Of a stretch of DNA of 64,000 nucleotides, positions 8,289 through 18,035 are shown one piece after another; within the stretch, counting starts at the first letter, position 1, and every line of letters starts with the position of its first letter. A program made the position numbers and the translations under genes. This stretch comes from Pyrococcus sp. ST04 (GTDB lineage: Archaea; Methanobacteriota_B; Thermococci; Thermococcales; Thermococcaceae): the NCBI RefSeq assembly GCF_000263735.1, contig NC_017946.1:537348-601347 (forward strand). The letters run 5' to 3'. The notes under the pieces are model-generated. The model was not told where the DNA came from and ran no database searches. It was given only the letters and a program-made list of their open reading frames with translations.

Positions 8289-8465
8289 ATGAAAATAGTG
8301 TTCTACGCTTCACGCGCAGATCAAGGCTTTCATGGTGACGCGGAAGTTGAGTCTATCGAGTATTTCACTAACGTGGACGAGATTCTTAAAAAGTACAGTA
8401 CTGAGTTGTTTCTTACTCCAGAGGAGCTAAGGAAATATGAGCGCGACAGACAAAAATGGCACTCA
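8289..8465 (+). pseudogene. Truncated DUF365-like gene fragment
   Basis: About 59 codons (from MKIVFYASRADQGFHG to ERDRQKWHS) resemble the middle of archaeal DUF365 proteins, which are roughly twice this length and have residues before and after this part. The frame carries on without a stop straight through tRNA-Gln to 8783, which cannot be a real protein end. The homologous part therefore looks cut at both ends, lying between the TFB gene and tRNA-Gln. The DUF365 identity is from memory of the family pattern. Confidence 0.5.
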
Positions 8466-8560
8466 GTTCAAGAGTCCTTTCCAGCTGGCAGTCTTGAGTT
8501 CTTTATGGAATTGTTTGGCAGGGCAATGGGAGCTGTGTTTAAAGAAATTGCGGGGTTGTA

Positions 8561-8636
8561 TGGTAGCCCCGCCGGGATTCGAACCCGGGTCGCGGGATCC
8601 AAAGTCCCGCATGCTTGGCCGCTACACCACGGGGCT
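8561..8636 (-). tRNA. tRNA-Gln (UUG), CCA encoded
   Basis: Minus-strand cloverleaf: acceptor stem AGCCCCG/CGGGGCT, anticodon stem CGGGA/TCCCG with loop CUUUGGA (anticodon UUG), T-arm GGGTTCGAATCCC, discriminator A and encoded CCA at 8563-8561. A promoter TATA (TTTAAAAACC on the minus strand, 8663-8673) lies about 30 bases upstream. No intron is seen. Its 3' side faces the accessory island. Confidence 0.96.
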
Positions 8637-8690
8637 ACTCCCATTCAGACCTCCTTAATCTGGGTTTTTAAACTTAACTTCTGGCGCACT

Positions 8691-9365
8691 TCAGAAGGAG
8701 AACTCTTCGGCCTCGAACTCCTCAACAACCCTCTCAAACGTGTTCTCAGGGGTGAATATGAACCCGCAGTTGTCGCAAACTAAGGCTCCTTTCTCCTCTC
8801 TCAACGGGGAGAAGCATATTGGGCACCTATACTCTTCCCTGTACAACTTATCAAACACATCATCTATCATAACGAGGATCTTCAGGTCTTCCTCCCAGTC
8901 TTCGTGGAGCATTCCCCAGTAGGGGAGGGATATCAGGTTGCCCTCCTCTATTATGAGGGGGTTTATCCCAATGCTTCTTATCCCATGGGGTAACCTCTGT
9001 GCTGGTTCTATGGAAACTACATCTTGTCCATAGAATTCTATCCTCTCGCTCCTAATTGTAACTCCCTTTGATATTCTCCCTCTTAGCGGGAAGATGTTTA
9101 TGAACAACTTATCATTCTCTATATCCCAGCTCGCACTTAGGCCAAGGTTCTTTTTTGTATAGAACATCGTGAAGGTATTCTCTTCGTAACTCTCGGAGGA
9201 GTAAGTAAAGCCCAGCTTTGAAAGTGCTCTCCTAATGAATTTTGGCTTTGGGAGTGAAGAATAGCTTAGGATGTACTCACCTATCCATCCGGCTAGTGCC
9301 ATAGAATACCCTATGTAAACCTGCCTCTGAACCCTTAGGTAAGCCACACTGGGGATGAGTTTCAT
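8691..9365 (-). CDS. Conserved protein with C-terminal zinc ribbon, unknown function
   Basis: 224 residues. The first ~175 residues are not recognised. The C-terminus holds a zinc ribbon of the form CPIC-x12-CDNC (about residues 180-200), followed by an acidic tail. The gene begins 12 bases after the end of the cation exchanger gene on the same strand, so the two form an operon. The zinc ribbon suggests a nucleic-acid or protein interaction, but nothing in the main domain points to an activity. Confidence 0.75.
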   Translation of the reverse strand: MKLIPSVAYLRVQRQVYIGYSMALAGWIGEYILSYSSLPKPKFIRRALSKLGFTYSSESYEENTFTMFYTKKNLGLSASWDIENDKLFINIFPLRGRISKGVTIRSERIEFYGQDVVSIEPAQRLPHGIRSIGINPLIIEEGNLISLPYWGMLHEDWEEDLKILVMIDDVFDKLYREEYRCPICFSPLREEKGALVCDNCGFIFTPENTFERVVEEFEAEEFSF

Positions 9366-9377
9366 CGGATTAAGTTC

Positions 9378-10325
9378 TCATCCTGGTATATACACTTTTC
9401 CCTGGATGATTAGGTATAGGAAGTATGAGTATATCCCTAGTAGCACTACCGCCGTTTTCCTTCCGACTTTGTTGTTCCTGAAGAGAGATATTGTGAGTAC
9501 GAGCATAACCGCCAAGGTCATGGGCATTACCGTCTTCATGATGGATGGGTCAACGTGTATGGGTCTTATCATTGCCGCTATCCCTATAACCATCAGTATG
9601 TCCAGGATGTTGGCACCTATTATGTTCCCAACGCTTATGTTTGGGATTTTCTTTAGGGTGGCCGTTAGGGAGTTTGCAAGTTCTGGGAGTGATGTTCCAA
9701 TTGAGACGAGGGTAACTCCGATTATAACTTCAGGCACTCCTAAAGCCCTCGCTATCTTCACGGCGCTGTCAACGACGAGTTCGGCCCCGACTATGACCAT
9801 TCCACCGGATAGGAAGAGTATTGCAACCTCCCTTCCTATGCTTCCATTCCCTTCCCCTTCAAGCTCTTCGAGGGTGATGTGCCTTTTGTATAGGTAGGTC
9901 AAGAAGAGCAGGTAGATTATTATTAGGCTTATTCCCTCGATTCTGCTTATCTCTCCATCCATCATGAGGAGCCATGCGTATGTTGTTGCCCCAAGCATTA
10001 TCAGGGAGTTCTCGCTGGCTATCTTATCAACCTTCAGTGGCATTATCATGGCGGAGATAGCTAGGATTATCCCTATGTTGGCTAGGGCACTTCCTACGGC
10101 ATTTCCCAGGGCAATTCCGCTGTTTCCCTTGTATGAGGATATTGCAGAAACAGTTACTTCTGGCAAGGTGGTTGCTATGCTTGCTAGAACAAGTGCTATG
10201 AGAAACTCGCTGACTCCAAAAGACCTTGCTATTCTGCTCGCTGCCTCGACAAATATGTCGCTTCCCTTTATTAAGAGTACGAGACCGAGGATGAAGATTG
10301 TGGCATCAATGATTCCTGCTTCCAC
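9378..10325 (-). CDS. CaCA-family cation (Na+/Ca2+ type) antiporter
   Basis: 315 residues with about ten membrane helices and the internal duplication of the family: alpha-repeat ends GNAVGSALANIGIILAIS in the first half and GNIIGANILDILMVIGIA in the second, with TTLPEV and TSLPEL preceding them. It exchanges Ca2+ or another cation for Na+ or H+ across the membrane; the actual ions cannot be read from sequence. The start is GTG at 10325. It is the first gene of a two-gene operon with the zinc-ribbon protein. Confidence 0.92.
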   Translation of the reverse strand: MEAGIIDATIFILGLVLLIKGSDIFVEAASRIARSFGVSEFLIALVLASIATTLPEVTVSAISSYKGNSGIALGNAVGSALANIGIILAISAMIMPLKVDKIASENSLIMLGATTYAWLLMMDGEISRIEGISLIIIYLLFLTYLYKRHITLEELEGEGNGSIGREVAILFLSGGMVIVGAELVVDSAVKIARALGVPEVIIGVTLVSIGTSLPELANSLTATLKKIPNISVGNIIGANILDILMVIGIAAMIRPIHVDPSIMKTVMPMTLAVMLVLTISLFRNNKVGRKTAVVLLGIYSYFLYLIIQGKVYIPG

Positions 10326-10372
10326 CCTTGACCCCGATGTAGATTTTGGTCACTCTTTTAAGGATTTGCTCT

Positions 10373-11446
10373 TTAAACTCCAAGGTCTTTGAGTATTTTC
10401 TCTATGTCCTTGAGCTTGTCCTCCTCTTTTTCCTCCTCAACCTCTATGTTTCCGAGGGTCGTTATTAGTTCTTGAACTTGTTTCTCTAACCTCTTGAGCT
10501 CTTCGAACTGTAGTCTGAGTTTCTCATAAAACTCCTTTTCTATGGGGGTTACCGGTATTGGGCTCTCTATCTTTTCAGCTATCTCATCCAGCTTCCCTGT
10601 TAGTTCATAGATTGCCCTGTGGATTCTTATAAAGCTCTTCTCTGGGCTCAGCTCTTTCCCATCTTCGTTCATTGGAAGCTTGAGCCTTTTTATTCCAACT
10701 ATGACGGATGTTAGCGAGGAGTACACTTCATCCTCTGGTACCGAGATAACTGCCAGCTTTCTCAGATCTTTGAGAAGCTCTATTAGGGTTTCCTTCAGCT
10801 TTTCAAACTCTTCAACTCCCTTCCCTGTTAGGACGTAGACCTTCGAAAGATCCCTAAGTGAAAGTAGAGCCCTTTTTGCTTGGAGAAGGCCGTCCTTTAT
10901 CCTCTCTGGGGGGAGGTCAATGGTCATAGTTAGTAGATCCAAGAATTCTTTAAGTTCTTGCTCTTTTCTTTCTTCGAGTGTCTGCTCGAATTTCTCTATC
11001 TCTTCCTGGAGTTCTTTTAGGACTTCCTCCTTTAGCGAGTCTTTTACTTGGTTTCTCAGGGTTTCTGGATCAAGCTCTTTGAGTTTTTCAAGAATTTCGT
11101 CAATTTTTGAGGGGAGTGGTTCAAGAACGAGAACTTTGGATTTTAGCTCTTTGTATTCCTTTTCTAGTGAGGATATTTTATCCTGGATTCCCTTAAGCTT
11201 CCAGGATATTATCTCGTCTATGGACTTTTCTTCTTTTTTCTTCTCCTCTATAAGCTTGTCCTTGAATTTACTCAACTCATCCTGGACCCAGGATTTTATC
11301 TTGTCTAACTCCTTTTCCTGCTCATTTAGAAAATCTTTAAGCTCGAAGTACTTTGAGGTGAGTTTATTGGTTAGGTTATTCACATAATACACCAAGAAAC
11401 CGGCTATAGCTATGAGTATGCCGATCACTAGTATGTCCCCTAGCAT
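10373..11446 (-). CDS. Membrane-anchored coiled-coil protein of the che locus (paralog 1)
   Basis: 357 residues: one N-terminal membrane helix (residues 4-24, DILVIGILIAIAGFLVYYVNN), a long charged coiled coil (about 30-170), a helical domain (170-300) and a final coiled coil. Residues 266-330 align with 189-250 of the protein at 22065-22826: LSPEKSFIRIHRAI against LSPDEALIRITSNI, and PVTPIE against AVTPLE, followed by heptads. It lies downstream of cheW in the minus-strand che operon. The topology (helix, then cytoplasmic coil) suggests a scaffold at the receptor array, but this is inference; no family is recognised. Confidence 0.75.
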   Translation of the reverse strand: MLGDILVIGILIAIAGFLVYYVNNLTNKLTSKYFELKDFLNEQEKELDKIKSWVQDELSKFKDKLIEEKKKEEKSIDEIISWKLKGIQDKISSLEKEYKELKSKVLVLEPLPSKIDEILEKLKELDPETLRNQVKDSLKEEVLKELQEEIEKFEQTLEERKEQELKEFLDLLTMTIDLPPERIKDGLLQAKRALLSLRDLSKVYVLTGKGVEEFEKLKETLIELLKDLRKLAVISVPEDEVYSSLTSVIVGIKRLKLPMNEDGKELSPEKSFIRIHRAIYELTGKLDEIAEKIESPIPVTPIEKEFYEKLRLQFEELKRLEKQVQELITTLGNIEVEEEKEEDKLKDIEKILKDLGV

Positions 11447-11501
11447 GCTTGCGGGTCCTCCAAAGGAATAAGGGGTGAAATGTAAATTAAAATTTATGCC
11501 T

Positions 11502-11939
11502 TTAGATGCTCTCGCCGAGCAACTTGTCTAGGTCGAGCATTATCAGTAGTCTCTCTCCGTTGTTTATCTTTGCTATTCCCTTGATGAATCTCATGTCAAC
11601 TTTTGAGGCGAGGGTCTTTGGTGGCTGTTCTATCTGATCTTCTGTTAGCGTTAAAACGTCGGAGACGGCATCTACTATCACACCCACTATCTCTCCGTTG
11701 ACTTCTGCGATTATTATCTTCTTGTTGCTTAGGTCTCCATCGTCGTAGTAACCTAGTAGCTTCTTCAGGTTCACTACCGTTGTTATTTGTCCTCTGAGGT
11801 TTATAACTCCCTCTACGAAGTCTGGGGCGTTTGGTACCCTTGTTATTGGCATCATTTCCTTTATTTCCCTAACCTTCGAGATGTCCAAACAAAACTCCTC
11901 ATTTCCTAACCTGAATGCTACAACCTGTATCTCGGTCAC
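11502..11939 (-). CDS. cheW: Chemotaxis coupling protein CheW
   Basis: 145 residues, a single CheW domain that couples methyl-accepting chemotaxis receptors to the CheA kinase. Typical motifs are [18 protein letters not shown] at the start, the [16 protein letters not shown] turn in the middle and a C-terminal ILDLDKLL-like strand. It starts with GTG at 11939, overlapping the stop of the MCP gene by three bases, with GGGGTGGTAGGAA as ribosome binding region. Cytoplasmic face of the membrane. Confidence 0.95.
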   Translation of the reverse strand: MTEIQVVAFRLGNEEFCLDISKVREIKEMMPITRVPNAPDFVEGVINLRGQITTVVNLKKLLGYYDDGDLSNKKIIIAEVNGEIVGVIVDAVSDVLTLTEDQIEQPPKTLASKVDMRFIKGIAKINNGERLLIMLDLDKLLGESI

Positions 11940-13126
11940 TTCCTACCACCCCTAACATTTTCTATTTCGGTGAGAGCTTTGTCTAGGTCTTCTTTAAGCT
12001 TCATAGTCTTTTCTTTAATTGAATCTAGGGTATCAAGGGAGGTCTTTATTGTCTCCACGAGCTGAGTTGCGAAGTTTAGGTTGTCGGAAACGTCTTTTGA
12101 TATTGAATCTATCTTTTCAACGAGCATCTGTACTGAATTTGCCTGCTCGTCGATTCCTTCTGATAGCTCTTTTACCATTGAAGCAGTCTCGTTGGCTCTT
12201 CTTGCTATGTCATCAAAGGCGGCTATAAGCTCTTGAATTGCATCCTTCACTTCCTGGGTTACCCTAGTGTTTTCCTGTATTGATTCTATAACCCTGTTGA
12301 TGTTTTCTTGCATCTCCTTGATTAAGTCCCTAATCTGTTCAGCCGATCTTCTAGATCTGTCGGCCAACTCTCTTATATTCTCTGCAACTACTGCGAACCC
12401 TTTTCCGGCCTCTCCGGCTCTTGCCGCTTCTATGGCTGCGTTCAATGCTAGGAGGTTTGTTTGCCCCGCTATTGATGTTATGACGTAAACTATCTCGTCA
12501 ATTTTCTTTGAGTAGTCCGCAAGGATGTTTACTGCGTTTCCCATTTCTTCACTAACTTCGCTTATCCTTGCAACCTTCATAGCTGCGTTGTCTGATATCT
12601 CCTTACCTTTTTCCGCCATTGACGCTGATTCTAGTGCGAATTCTGAAAGCTGCTGGGCTTGGACGTTCATCTCTTCAATCCCGGCGGAGAGTGTTTGGAT
12701 GTAGTCATTGACCTCCGCTATCTTCATGCTTTCATTCTCTAATCTTGAGACGAGTTCGTTTGTTCTGTCCAGATCGCCTACCTGTATACCTTCTATATCT
12801 GTTTCCAGTTCGGTTGCTGTTTCTTTAGCCCTTTTAATGTGCTCTTCTACGGTTTCTAAGGCTTGGGAAATTTTTCTAGGAGCATATACTGCTGGTCTCT
12901 GTCTTATTCTCTTTTTAACTTCCTCAAGAACCTTTATATCTTCTTCAAAAAGTCCTATTGGGGGAGATACATCTTTTCCTTCGAGAACATCTTTCAGATA
13001 TTGGATGATTTCTCTTGCCAAGGTGTAATCTTCTTTCCTTTTTCCTCCCTGAACTAGAAACAGGCCTACCCCTATTATAAGGAATATGGGGAGAACGTTG
13101 ACTCCTGAGATTGCAGTGAGGATCAA
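11936..13126 (-). CDS. Methyl-accepting chemotaxis protein without an extracellular sensor
   Basis: 396 residues. One N-terminal membrane helix (about 5-25), a short linker without a clear HAMP or Cache domain, then the cytoplasmic signalling coiled coil, whose tip is [17 protein letters not shown]-like (here [20 protein letters not shown]). With no outside domain it probably senses an internal or membrane state, or a partner protein. The start is TTG, supported by AAGGAGG eight bases upstream. It heads the minus-strand operon with cheW and the coiled-coil protein, divergent from cheR. Confidence 0.92.
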   Translation of the reverse strand: MILTAISGVNVLPIFLIIGVGLFLVQGGKRKEDYTLAREIIQYLKDVLEGKDVSPPIGLFEEDIKVLEEVKKRIRQRPAVYAPRKISQALETVEEHIKRAKETATELETDIEGIQVGDLDRTNELVSRLENESMKIAEVNDYIQTLSAGIEEMNVQAQQLSEFALESASMAEKGKEISDNAAMKVARISEVSEEMGNAVNILADYSKKIDEIVYVITSIAGQTNLLALNAAIEAARAGEAGKGFAVVAENIRELADRSRRSAEQIRDLIKEMQENINRVIESIQENTRVTQEVKDAIQELIAAFDDIARRANETASMVKELSEGIDEQANSVQMLVEKIDSISKDVSDNLNFATQLVETIKTSLDTLDSIKEKTMKLKEDLDKALTEIENVRGGRK

Positions 13127-13421
13127 TTTTCTCGCCTCCTTGGAAAGTTTTTAATTTAGCTGCATGAATAGTTAAGGGTGGCATAATTTGAGCGATTACG
13201 TGTATTATTTGGCCAAAATCTGATAAAAAGTTTTCGTTTTGTCATATTCATGAATCTGAGTAGTTTACTGCCTTCATTTTGAAGTTAAAAAGACCTACAA
13301 GGGTACCTACACAACTACGTGCATAAAAATATTTTTATTAAAGGTCAACGAGTATTGTATAAGGAACGAGAAGCTCTTTAAACTGTTGGATATAAACCAA
13401 CAACCCAGAGAGGGGCTGATT
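13127..13421. promoter_or_regulatory. Divergent promoter region between the two che operons
   Basis: About 295 non-coding bases, AT-rich. On the plus strand, TATA-like stretches are TTTTTATTAAAG near 13333 and CTTTAAAC near 13375, ahead of GAGAGGGG and the cheR ATG. On the minus strand a TTAAAAACTTT-like box precedes the MCP ribosome site. No convincing palindrome is seen. Confidence 0.45.
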
Positions 13422-14261
13422 ATGCAATCCCAGAAAGGATATGAGCTTATTAAGGCCGAGATTTTTAAGAGGTTAGGGGTTAGTGTAGACGCCTACAAGG
13501 ATTCCTACCTGCAGAGGAGGATAAGAGCCAGAATGAGGAAGCTTGGAATAACTGACTACATGGAATACTACAGGTTGCTCAAGACAAATAAGGATGAATT
13601 TGAGGAGCTCTTGTTTACCATAGCAATTAACGTTACGGAATTTTTCAGAGATCCAATAGTTTGGAAGACTTTCCAAAATAAGGTCCTTCCTGAGCTGATA
13701 GAGTTTAAAAAGCAAAAGGGTGTGCGGTCGATAAAGATATGGAGTGCTGCATGTTCCACTGGTCAGGAACCTTACTCGATAGCGATGACACTCTATGAGG
13801 TTCTTGGTCAAAACCTTGGGGGTTTTAGGGTTTCTATACTCGCCACAGATATAGATAGAGAAGCTCTCCAAGCTGCCGTTAGGGGAGAATATCCTGTAGA
13901 TGCCGTTGAAAAGCAGGTTCCAAAGCATATGATTCCAAAATACTTCGATAGAATAAGTGAGGAGAGGTATAGAATAAAGCCCTTCGTAAAAAGGTTGGTA
14001 ACATTTAGGTGGTTAAATCTGCTTTCCTCTCCTTACCCGAAGGGATTTGACGTTATATTCATCCGAAACGTTCTCATTTATATGAACAGGGAGGCCCAGG
14101 AGGAGATATTTAAAAAGCTCTATGACTCTCTCGAGGATCACGGTTATCTCATCCTTGGTAAAACCGAAACAATCCTTGGAAATGCAGCCAAGTTGTTCAA
14201 GTTGTATGATCTTGTCGCTAGGATCTATAAAAAGAATTTGGAGGTGAAGAGGCATGGCTAG
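13422..14261 (+). CDS. cheR: Chemotaxis protein methyltransferase CheR
   Basis: 279 residues. The all-helical N-terminal domain (about 1-75) is followed by an SAM-dependent methyltransferase fold with IWSAACSTGQEPYSIAM as motif I and FDVIFIRNVLIYM as the next acidic/aromatic strand. It methylates glutamates on the cytoplasmic helices of the MCPs. ATG at 13422 follows GAGAGGGGCTGATT; an in-frame TTG at 13386 lacks such a site. First gene of the plus-strand che operon; its end overlaps cheY by eight bases. Confidence 0.95.
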   Translation: MQSQKGYELIKAEIFKRLGVSVDAYKDSYLQRRIRARMRKLGITDYMEYYRLLKTNKDEFEELLFTIAINVTEFFRDPIVWKTFQNKVLPELIEFKKQKGVRSIKIWSAACSTGQEPYSIAMTLYEVLGQNLGGFRVSILATDIDREALQAAVRGEYPVDAVEKQVPKHMIPKYFDRISEERYRIKPFVKRLVTFRWLNLLSSPYPKGFDVIFIRNVLIYMNREAQEEIFKKLYDSLEDHGYLILGKTETILGNAAKLFKLYDLVARIYKKNLEVKRHG

Positions 14262-14616
14262 GATATTGATAGTTGACGATGCAGCGTTTATGAGGATGCT
14301 ACTGAAGAAAATCCTAACGCAGGCCGGCCACCAGGTTGTTGGGGAAGCAAGCAATGGAAAAGAAGCTGTTGAGAAGTACAAGCAACTGAAGCCCGATTTG
14401 GTGACCATGGATATAGTAATGCCAGAGATGGACGGAATTACAGCGGTTAAGGAAATTATGAAGATCGATCCAAATGCCAAGATAATTATGATCACTGCAG
14501 TCGGTCAAGAGGCTAAGGTTATGGAAGCACTCAAGAGTGGAGCCAAGGGATACATAGTGAAGCCATTCCAAGCTCAGAAAGTCATAGAGGAAGTGAACAG
14601 GGTTCTATCGTCTTAA
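14254..14616 (+). CDS. cheY: Chemotaxis response regulator CheY
   Basis: 120 residues, a stand-alone receiver domain. The acidic pocket is D8-D9 and the phosphorylation site D53 (VTMDIVMPEMDG), with T81 and K103 as the switch residues. Phosphorylated by CheA; in archaea the output to the archaellum goes through CheF, encoded at the end of the same operon. Start ATG overlaps the end of cheR. Confidence 0.97.
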   Translation: MARILIVDDAAFMRMLLKKILTQAGHQVVGEASNGKEAVEKYKQLKPDLVTMDIVMPEMDGITAVKEIMKIDPNAKIIMITAVGQEAKVMEALKSGAKGYIVKPFQAQKVIEEVNRVLSS

Positions 14617-14638
14617 TCAAGAATAAAACGGTGATAAC

Positions 14639-15745
14639 ATGCCCCTGCTCAACAAAAAGATTAGGGTACTCGTCGTTGATGACTCTGCATTCATGAGGAA
14701 AATCTTGAAGGACATCATAAACTCTGATCCAGAACTTGAAGTCTGTTGCGAAGCCAGGGATGGGGTTGAGGCTATTGAGATGGTTCAAAAACATAGGCCC
14801 GATGTTATAACCTTAGATATTGAGATGCCTCGAATGAATGGTCTAGATGCTCTTAGGGTTATAATGAAGAAATATCCGACTCCCGTTATCATGATAAGCG
14901 CTCTCACCCAGGAGGGGGCTGAGGCTACAATAAAGGCACTTGAGTATGGTGCGATAGATTTCATACCCAAGCCTTCCTCTTCAATATCAATAAACATGCG
15001 AGAGATGAAGGATGAAATAATAGCGAAGATAAAGGAGGCTGCAAAAGTTCCAAGGAGATTCCTTGAACTTAAGAGAATAAGATTGCTTAGAGCCCAGAAG
15101 GCAAAGAAAACAAAACCCTCAGTCCCTGCAAGGATAGCTGTTGCAATAGCGGCTTCGACAGGTGGCCCGCAGTCATTGCTCAAGATATTCCCAAAGTTTC
15201 CAGAGGATTTAAAGGCTGGGATATTGCTGGTTCAGCACATGCCTCCAGGCTTTACCCGTTCATTCGCAAAGAGGCTTGACAGCGTGTCTAAAATTGACGT
15301 GAAGGAGGCTGAGGAGGGTGACGTAGTAGAGGAGGGCAAAGCATACGTTGCCCCTGGAGACTACCACATGGAGGTTACGCTTAGGAACGGCAAGCCAACG
15401 ATAACGCTCAACAAGAAGCCCAAGATTCACGGTGTAAGACCTGCTGCAGACCCAATGATGATAACTGCAGCCCAGGTGTTTGGAAGGAGGACAGTTGGAG
15501 TAGTTATGACTGGAATGGGAAGAGATGGGGCTCAAGGAATTGTGGAAATAAAGAAGAGGGGTGGAATAACGATTGCTCAAGATAAAGAAACTTCGATAAT
15601 CTTCGGAATGCCAAAAGCCGCAATTGAAACTGGAATGGTTGACTACGTGGTTCCCCTGGATAAAATCCCCGAGACAGTGGTTAAGGCTGTGAACACAATA
15701 CGAGGGGGTGGTGTCATTGGAAGACCTTTCACAGTACCTAGATGA
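14639..15745 (+). CDS. cheB: Protein-glutamate methylesterase/deamidase CheB
   Basis: 368 residues: an N-terminal receiver (D14-D15, phosphosite D60) joined by a basic linker to the C-terminal methylesterase, with the catalytic triad segments [10 protein letters not shown] (Ser), QHMPPGF (His) and [11 protein letters not shown] (Asp). It removes methyl groups from MCPs and may deamidate them. The end overlaps the start of cheA by about 35 bases. Confidence 0.96.
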   Translation: MPLLNKKIRVLVVDDSAFMRKILKDIINSDPELEVCCEARDGVEAIEMVQKHRPDVITLDIEMPRMNGLDALRVIMKKYPTPVIMISALTQEGAEATIKALEYGAIDFIPKPSSSISINMREMKDEIIAKIKEAAKVPRRFLELKRIRLLRAQKAKKTKPSVPARIAVAIAASTGGPQSLLKIFPKFPEDLKAGILLVQHMPPGFTRSFAKRLDSVSKIDVKEAEEGDVVEEGKAYVAPGDYHMEVTLRNGKPTITLNKKPKIHGVRPAADPMMITAAQVFGRRTVGVVMTGMGRDGAQGIVEIKKRGGITIAQDKETSIIFGMPKAAIETGMVDYVVPLDKIPETVVKAVNTIRGGGVIGRPFTVPR

Positions 15746-18035
15746 ATTCCTTGCGGATGCGAGGGATAGGATAGATAGCCTGAGCAATGCAATACTAACC
15801 CTTGAAAAGATCGTCAAAGAGGGAGGCAGTGAAGAGGAGAAGATGGAACTAATAAACCAGATATTCAGAGATGCTCACACCTTAAAGGGTACAGCCGCTA
15901 CCATGGGTTTCATGAAGCTCAGTGAGACGGCGCACAAGATGGAAAACTTGTTTGATGCAATCAGAAACGGTCAGGTCGAGCTAACACCAGAATTAGTTGA
16001 TTTAGTTCTTGAGTTCCTTGATGCCATAGAAGCAATGGTTGACAACATAGAGGAGAATGGCAATGAGGGAGACGTAGACGTTTCTGAGCTTTTTGAGAGA
16101 GCTGATGAATTTATGGGGGGTAAAGCTCCAGAAAAAGAAGAGAAAAAGGAAGAAAAGCCTCCAGAAGAAAAGAAAGAGGCTGAGGAGAAAGTAGAGGAAG
16201 TTAAGGTTCCAGAGGGTGGGAAGGTATATCACATAAAAGTGTACTTCCAAAAGGATGCTCCCTTGAAAGGCGTGAGAGCTTTCCTGATTCTTTCGGATCT
16301 TGAAGAGAGGGGTGAAGTTCTCTGGACTAATCCCGAGAGAAAGGTAATCGAAGATGGTAACGCTGATCAAGATGTGATAGAGTTTAAGGTATCATCTAAC
16401 GTTCCCAAAGAGGAACTTGAGAAGGTTATAAAGAGACATCCGGAAGTTGAGAAAGTTGAGATCTTTGAGGAAGGAAAGGGCGAGGAGAAGAAGCCTGAAG
16501 GTGAGAAGGAATACTTAATAAGGGTTTACTTCCAGCCTGATGCTCCTCTTAAGGGTCCAAGAGGATTCTTGATTCTTCAGGATCTTGAGAAGATTGGAGA
16601 GATAGTTGAAACAAATCCGAGTAGGCAAGACATAGAGAATGGAAAGTTTCTTGAGGATAAGTACTTCGAGGTTAAGCTTAGAACGTCAGCTAACGAGAAC
16701 GAGATAAGGGAGATTTTAAAGAAGCATCCGGATGTAGTTAACTTCACGATTTCATCTGTCACTGAAGAGAAGAGGGAAGAAAAGAAAGAGGAAAAAGAAG
16801 AGAAAAAAGAAGTAAAGGCTCCACAACCACCTAAACCACCAAAGAAGCCTCAGAGGATAGAGACTCCTAAAGTGAAAGTTTCAAGGATAATAAAGATAGA
16901 TGTCAGCCACCTCGACAAGCTCATGAACCTAGTTGGAGAGCTCGTGATAACTAAGGGTAGGCTTGAACAGATAGCCGAGAGACTCGGAGACAGAGAACTT
17001 CTTGAAACACTATCAACTCTCTCAAGACTTCTCACAGAGCTACAGGATGAGATAATGGAGATGAGGCTAACCCCAATTGCTGAGGTCTTCAATAAGTTCC
17101 CGAGGATGGTCAGGGAGCTCGCTAGAAAGATGGGTAAGGAAGTTGAGTTCGTTATGGAGGGTGCCGATATAGAGGTTGACAGAACGATCCTTGAAAAGCT
17201 CGGTGATGCTCTAGTCCACCTGCTCAGAAATGCTATTGACCACGGTATAGAACCTCCAGAGGAGAGAGAAGCCAAGGGCAAGCCCAGAGTTGGTAGGGTT
17301 GAGCTGATTGCAAAGAGAGAGAGGAATCACGTTGTGATTATCGTTAGAGATGATGGTAGGGGTATAGACCCAGAGAAAGTTAAGAAGAAGGCCATAGAGA
17401 GAGGTTTAATAACACCTGAAGAGGCCGCAAGCCTGAGTGATGAGGAGGCGATAAACTTAATCTTCCTGCCAGGATTCAGCACTGCAGAGAAAGTCACTGA
17501 CGTTTCTGGAAGAGGAGTTGGAATGGACGTCGTTAAAGAAGTAGTGAAGTCGATGAACGGTTCAATAACAGTTCAAACGGAAGTTGGTAAAGGAACGACC
17601 TTCATACTCAAGCTACCGATTAGTATGGCGATAATCCAGGCATTGCTCATTAGGGTTCAGGATGAAGTCTATGCAATTCCAATTAACAACATACTTGAAA
17701 CAATCGAGGTTGACCCATCGATTCTTAAAACAATCGGTGGTAGGCATGTGATAGTTCTTAGGGGCGAGATAATACCTGTTGTGATGTTACATGAGCTATT
17801 TGGGCTTCCAATACCAGAGGTCGAGAGATTCCCAGCAATAATAGTCGATTATGGTGCCCAGAAAGTTGCAATAGGTGTGGACGAGTTACTTCACAAGAGG
17901 GACATAGTCATCAAGAGCCTGGGCAAGTTCCTCTCCAACATTAGGGGCTTTGCTGGAGCTACAATACTTGGAGACGGTAGCGTAGTTCTTATCATTGACA
18001 TTGGTGGTCTACTTGGAGGTGGATATCATGGCTGA
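15711..18035 (+). CDS. cheA: Chemotaxis histidine kinase CheA with two P2-like domains
   Basis: About 774 residues. P1 phosphotransfer domain with the histidine in [10 protein letters not shown] (about residue 56). Two consecutive, clearly homologous P2-like modules follow at about 172-255 and 266-350 ([18 protein letters not shown] and [18 protein letters not shown]), each flanked by charged Lys/Glu linkers. Next are P3 ([19 protein letters not shown]), the P4 ATPase ([25 protein letters not shown]) and the CheW-like P5. The start is one of two adjacent GTGs (15708/15711) after GAGGGGG, inside the end of cheB. Doubled P2 would give two docking sites for CheY or CheB. Confidence 0.96.
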   Translation: MSLEDLSQYLDEFLADARDRIDSLSNAILTLEKIVKEGGSEEEKMELINQIFRDAHTLKGTAATMGFMKLSETAHKMENLFDAIRNGQVELTPELVDLVLEFLDAIEAMVDNIEENGNEGDVDVSELFERADEFMGGKAPEKEEKKEEKPPEEKKEAEEKVEEVKVPEGGKVYHIKVYFQKDAPLKGVRAFLILSDLEERGEVLWTNPERKVIEDGNADQDVIEFKVSSNVPKEELEKVIKRHPEVEKVEIFEEGKGEEKKPEGEKEYLIRVYFQPDAPLKGPRGFLILQDLEKIGEIVETNPSRQDIENGKFLEDKYFEVKLRTSANENEIREILKKHPDVVNFTISSVTEEKREEKKEEKEEKKEVKAPQPPKPPKKPQRIETPKVKVSRIIKIDVSHLDKLMNLVGELVITKGRLEQIAERLGDRELLETLSTLSRLLTELQDEIMEMRLTPIAEVFNKFPRMVRELARKMGKEVEFVMEGADIEVDRTILEKLGDALVHLLRNAIDHGIEPPEEREAKGKPRVGRVELIAKRERNHVVIIVRDDGRGIDPEKVKKKAIERGLITPEEAASLSDEEAINLIFLPGFSTAEKVTDVSGRGVGMDVVKEVVKSMNGSITVQTEVGKGTTFILKLPISMAIIQALLIRVQDEVYAIPINNILETIEVDPSILKTIGGRHVIVLRGEIIPVVMLHELFGLPIPEVERFPAIIVDYGAQKVAIGVDELLHKRDIVIKSLGKFLSNIRGFAGATILGDGSVVLIIDIGGLLGGGYHG

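Noticed and set aside
8289-8783. Open frame of 164 codons spanning tRNA-Gln
   Set aside because: The second half is the tRNA-Gln gene and its promoter read through; only the DUF365-like first part is protein-like.
9355-10392. Long plus-strand open frames opposite the cation exchanger
   Set aside because: They mirror the hydrophobic codons of the exchanger; no ribosome sites, and the minus-strand gene is convincing.
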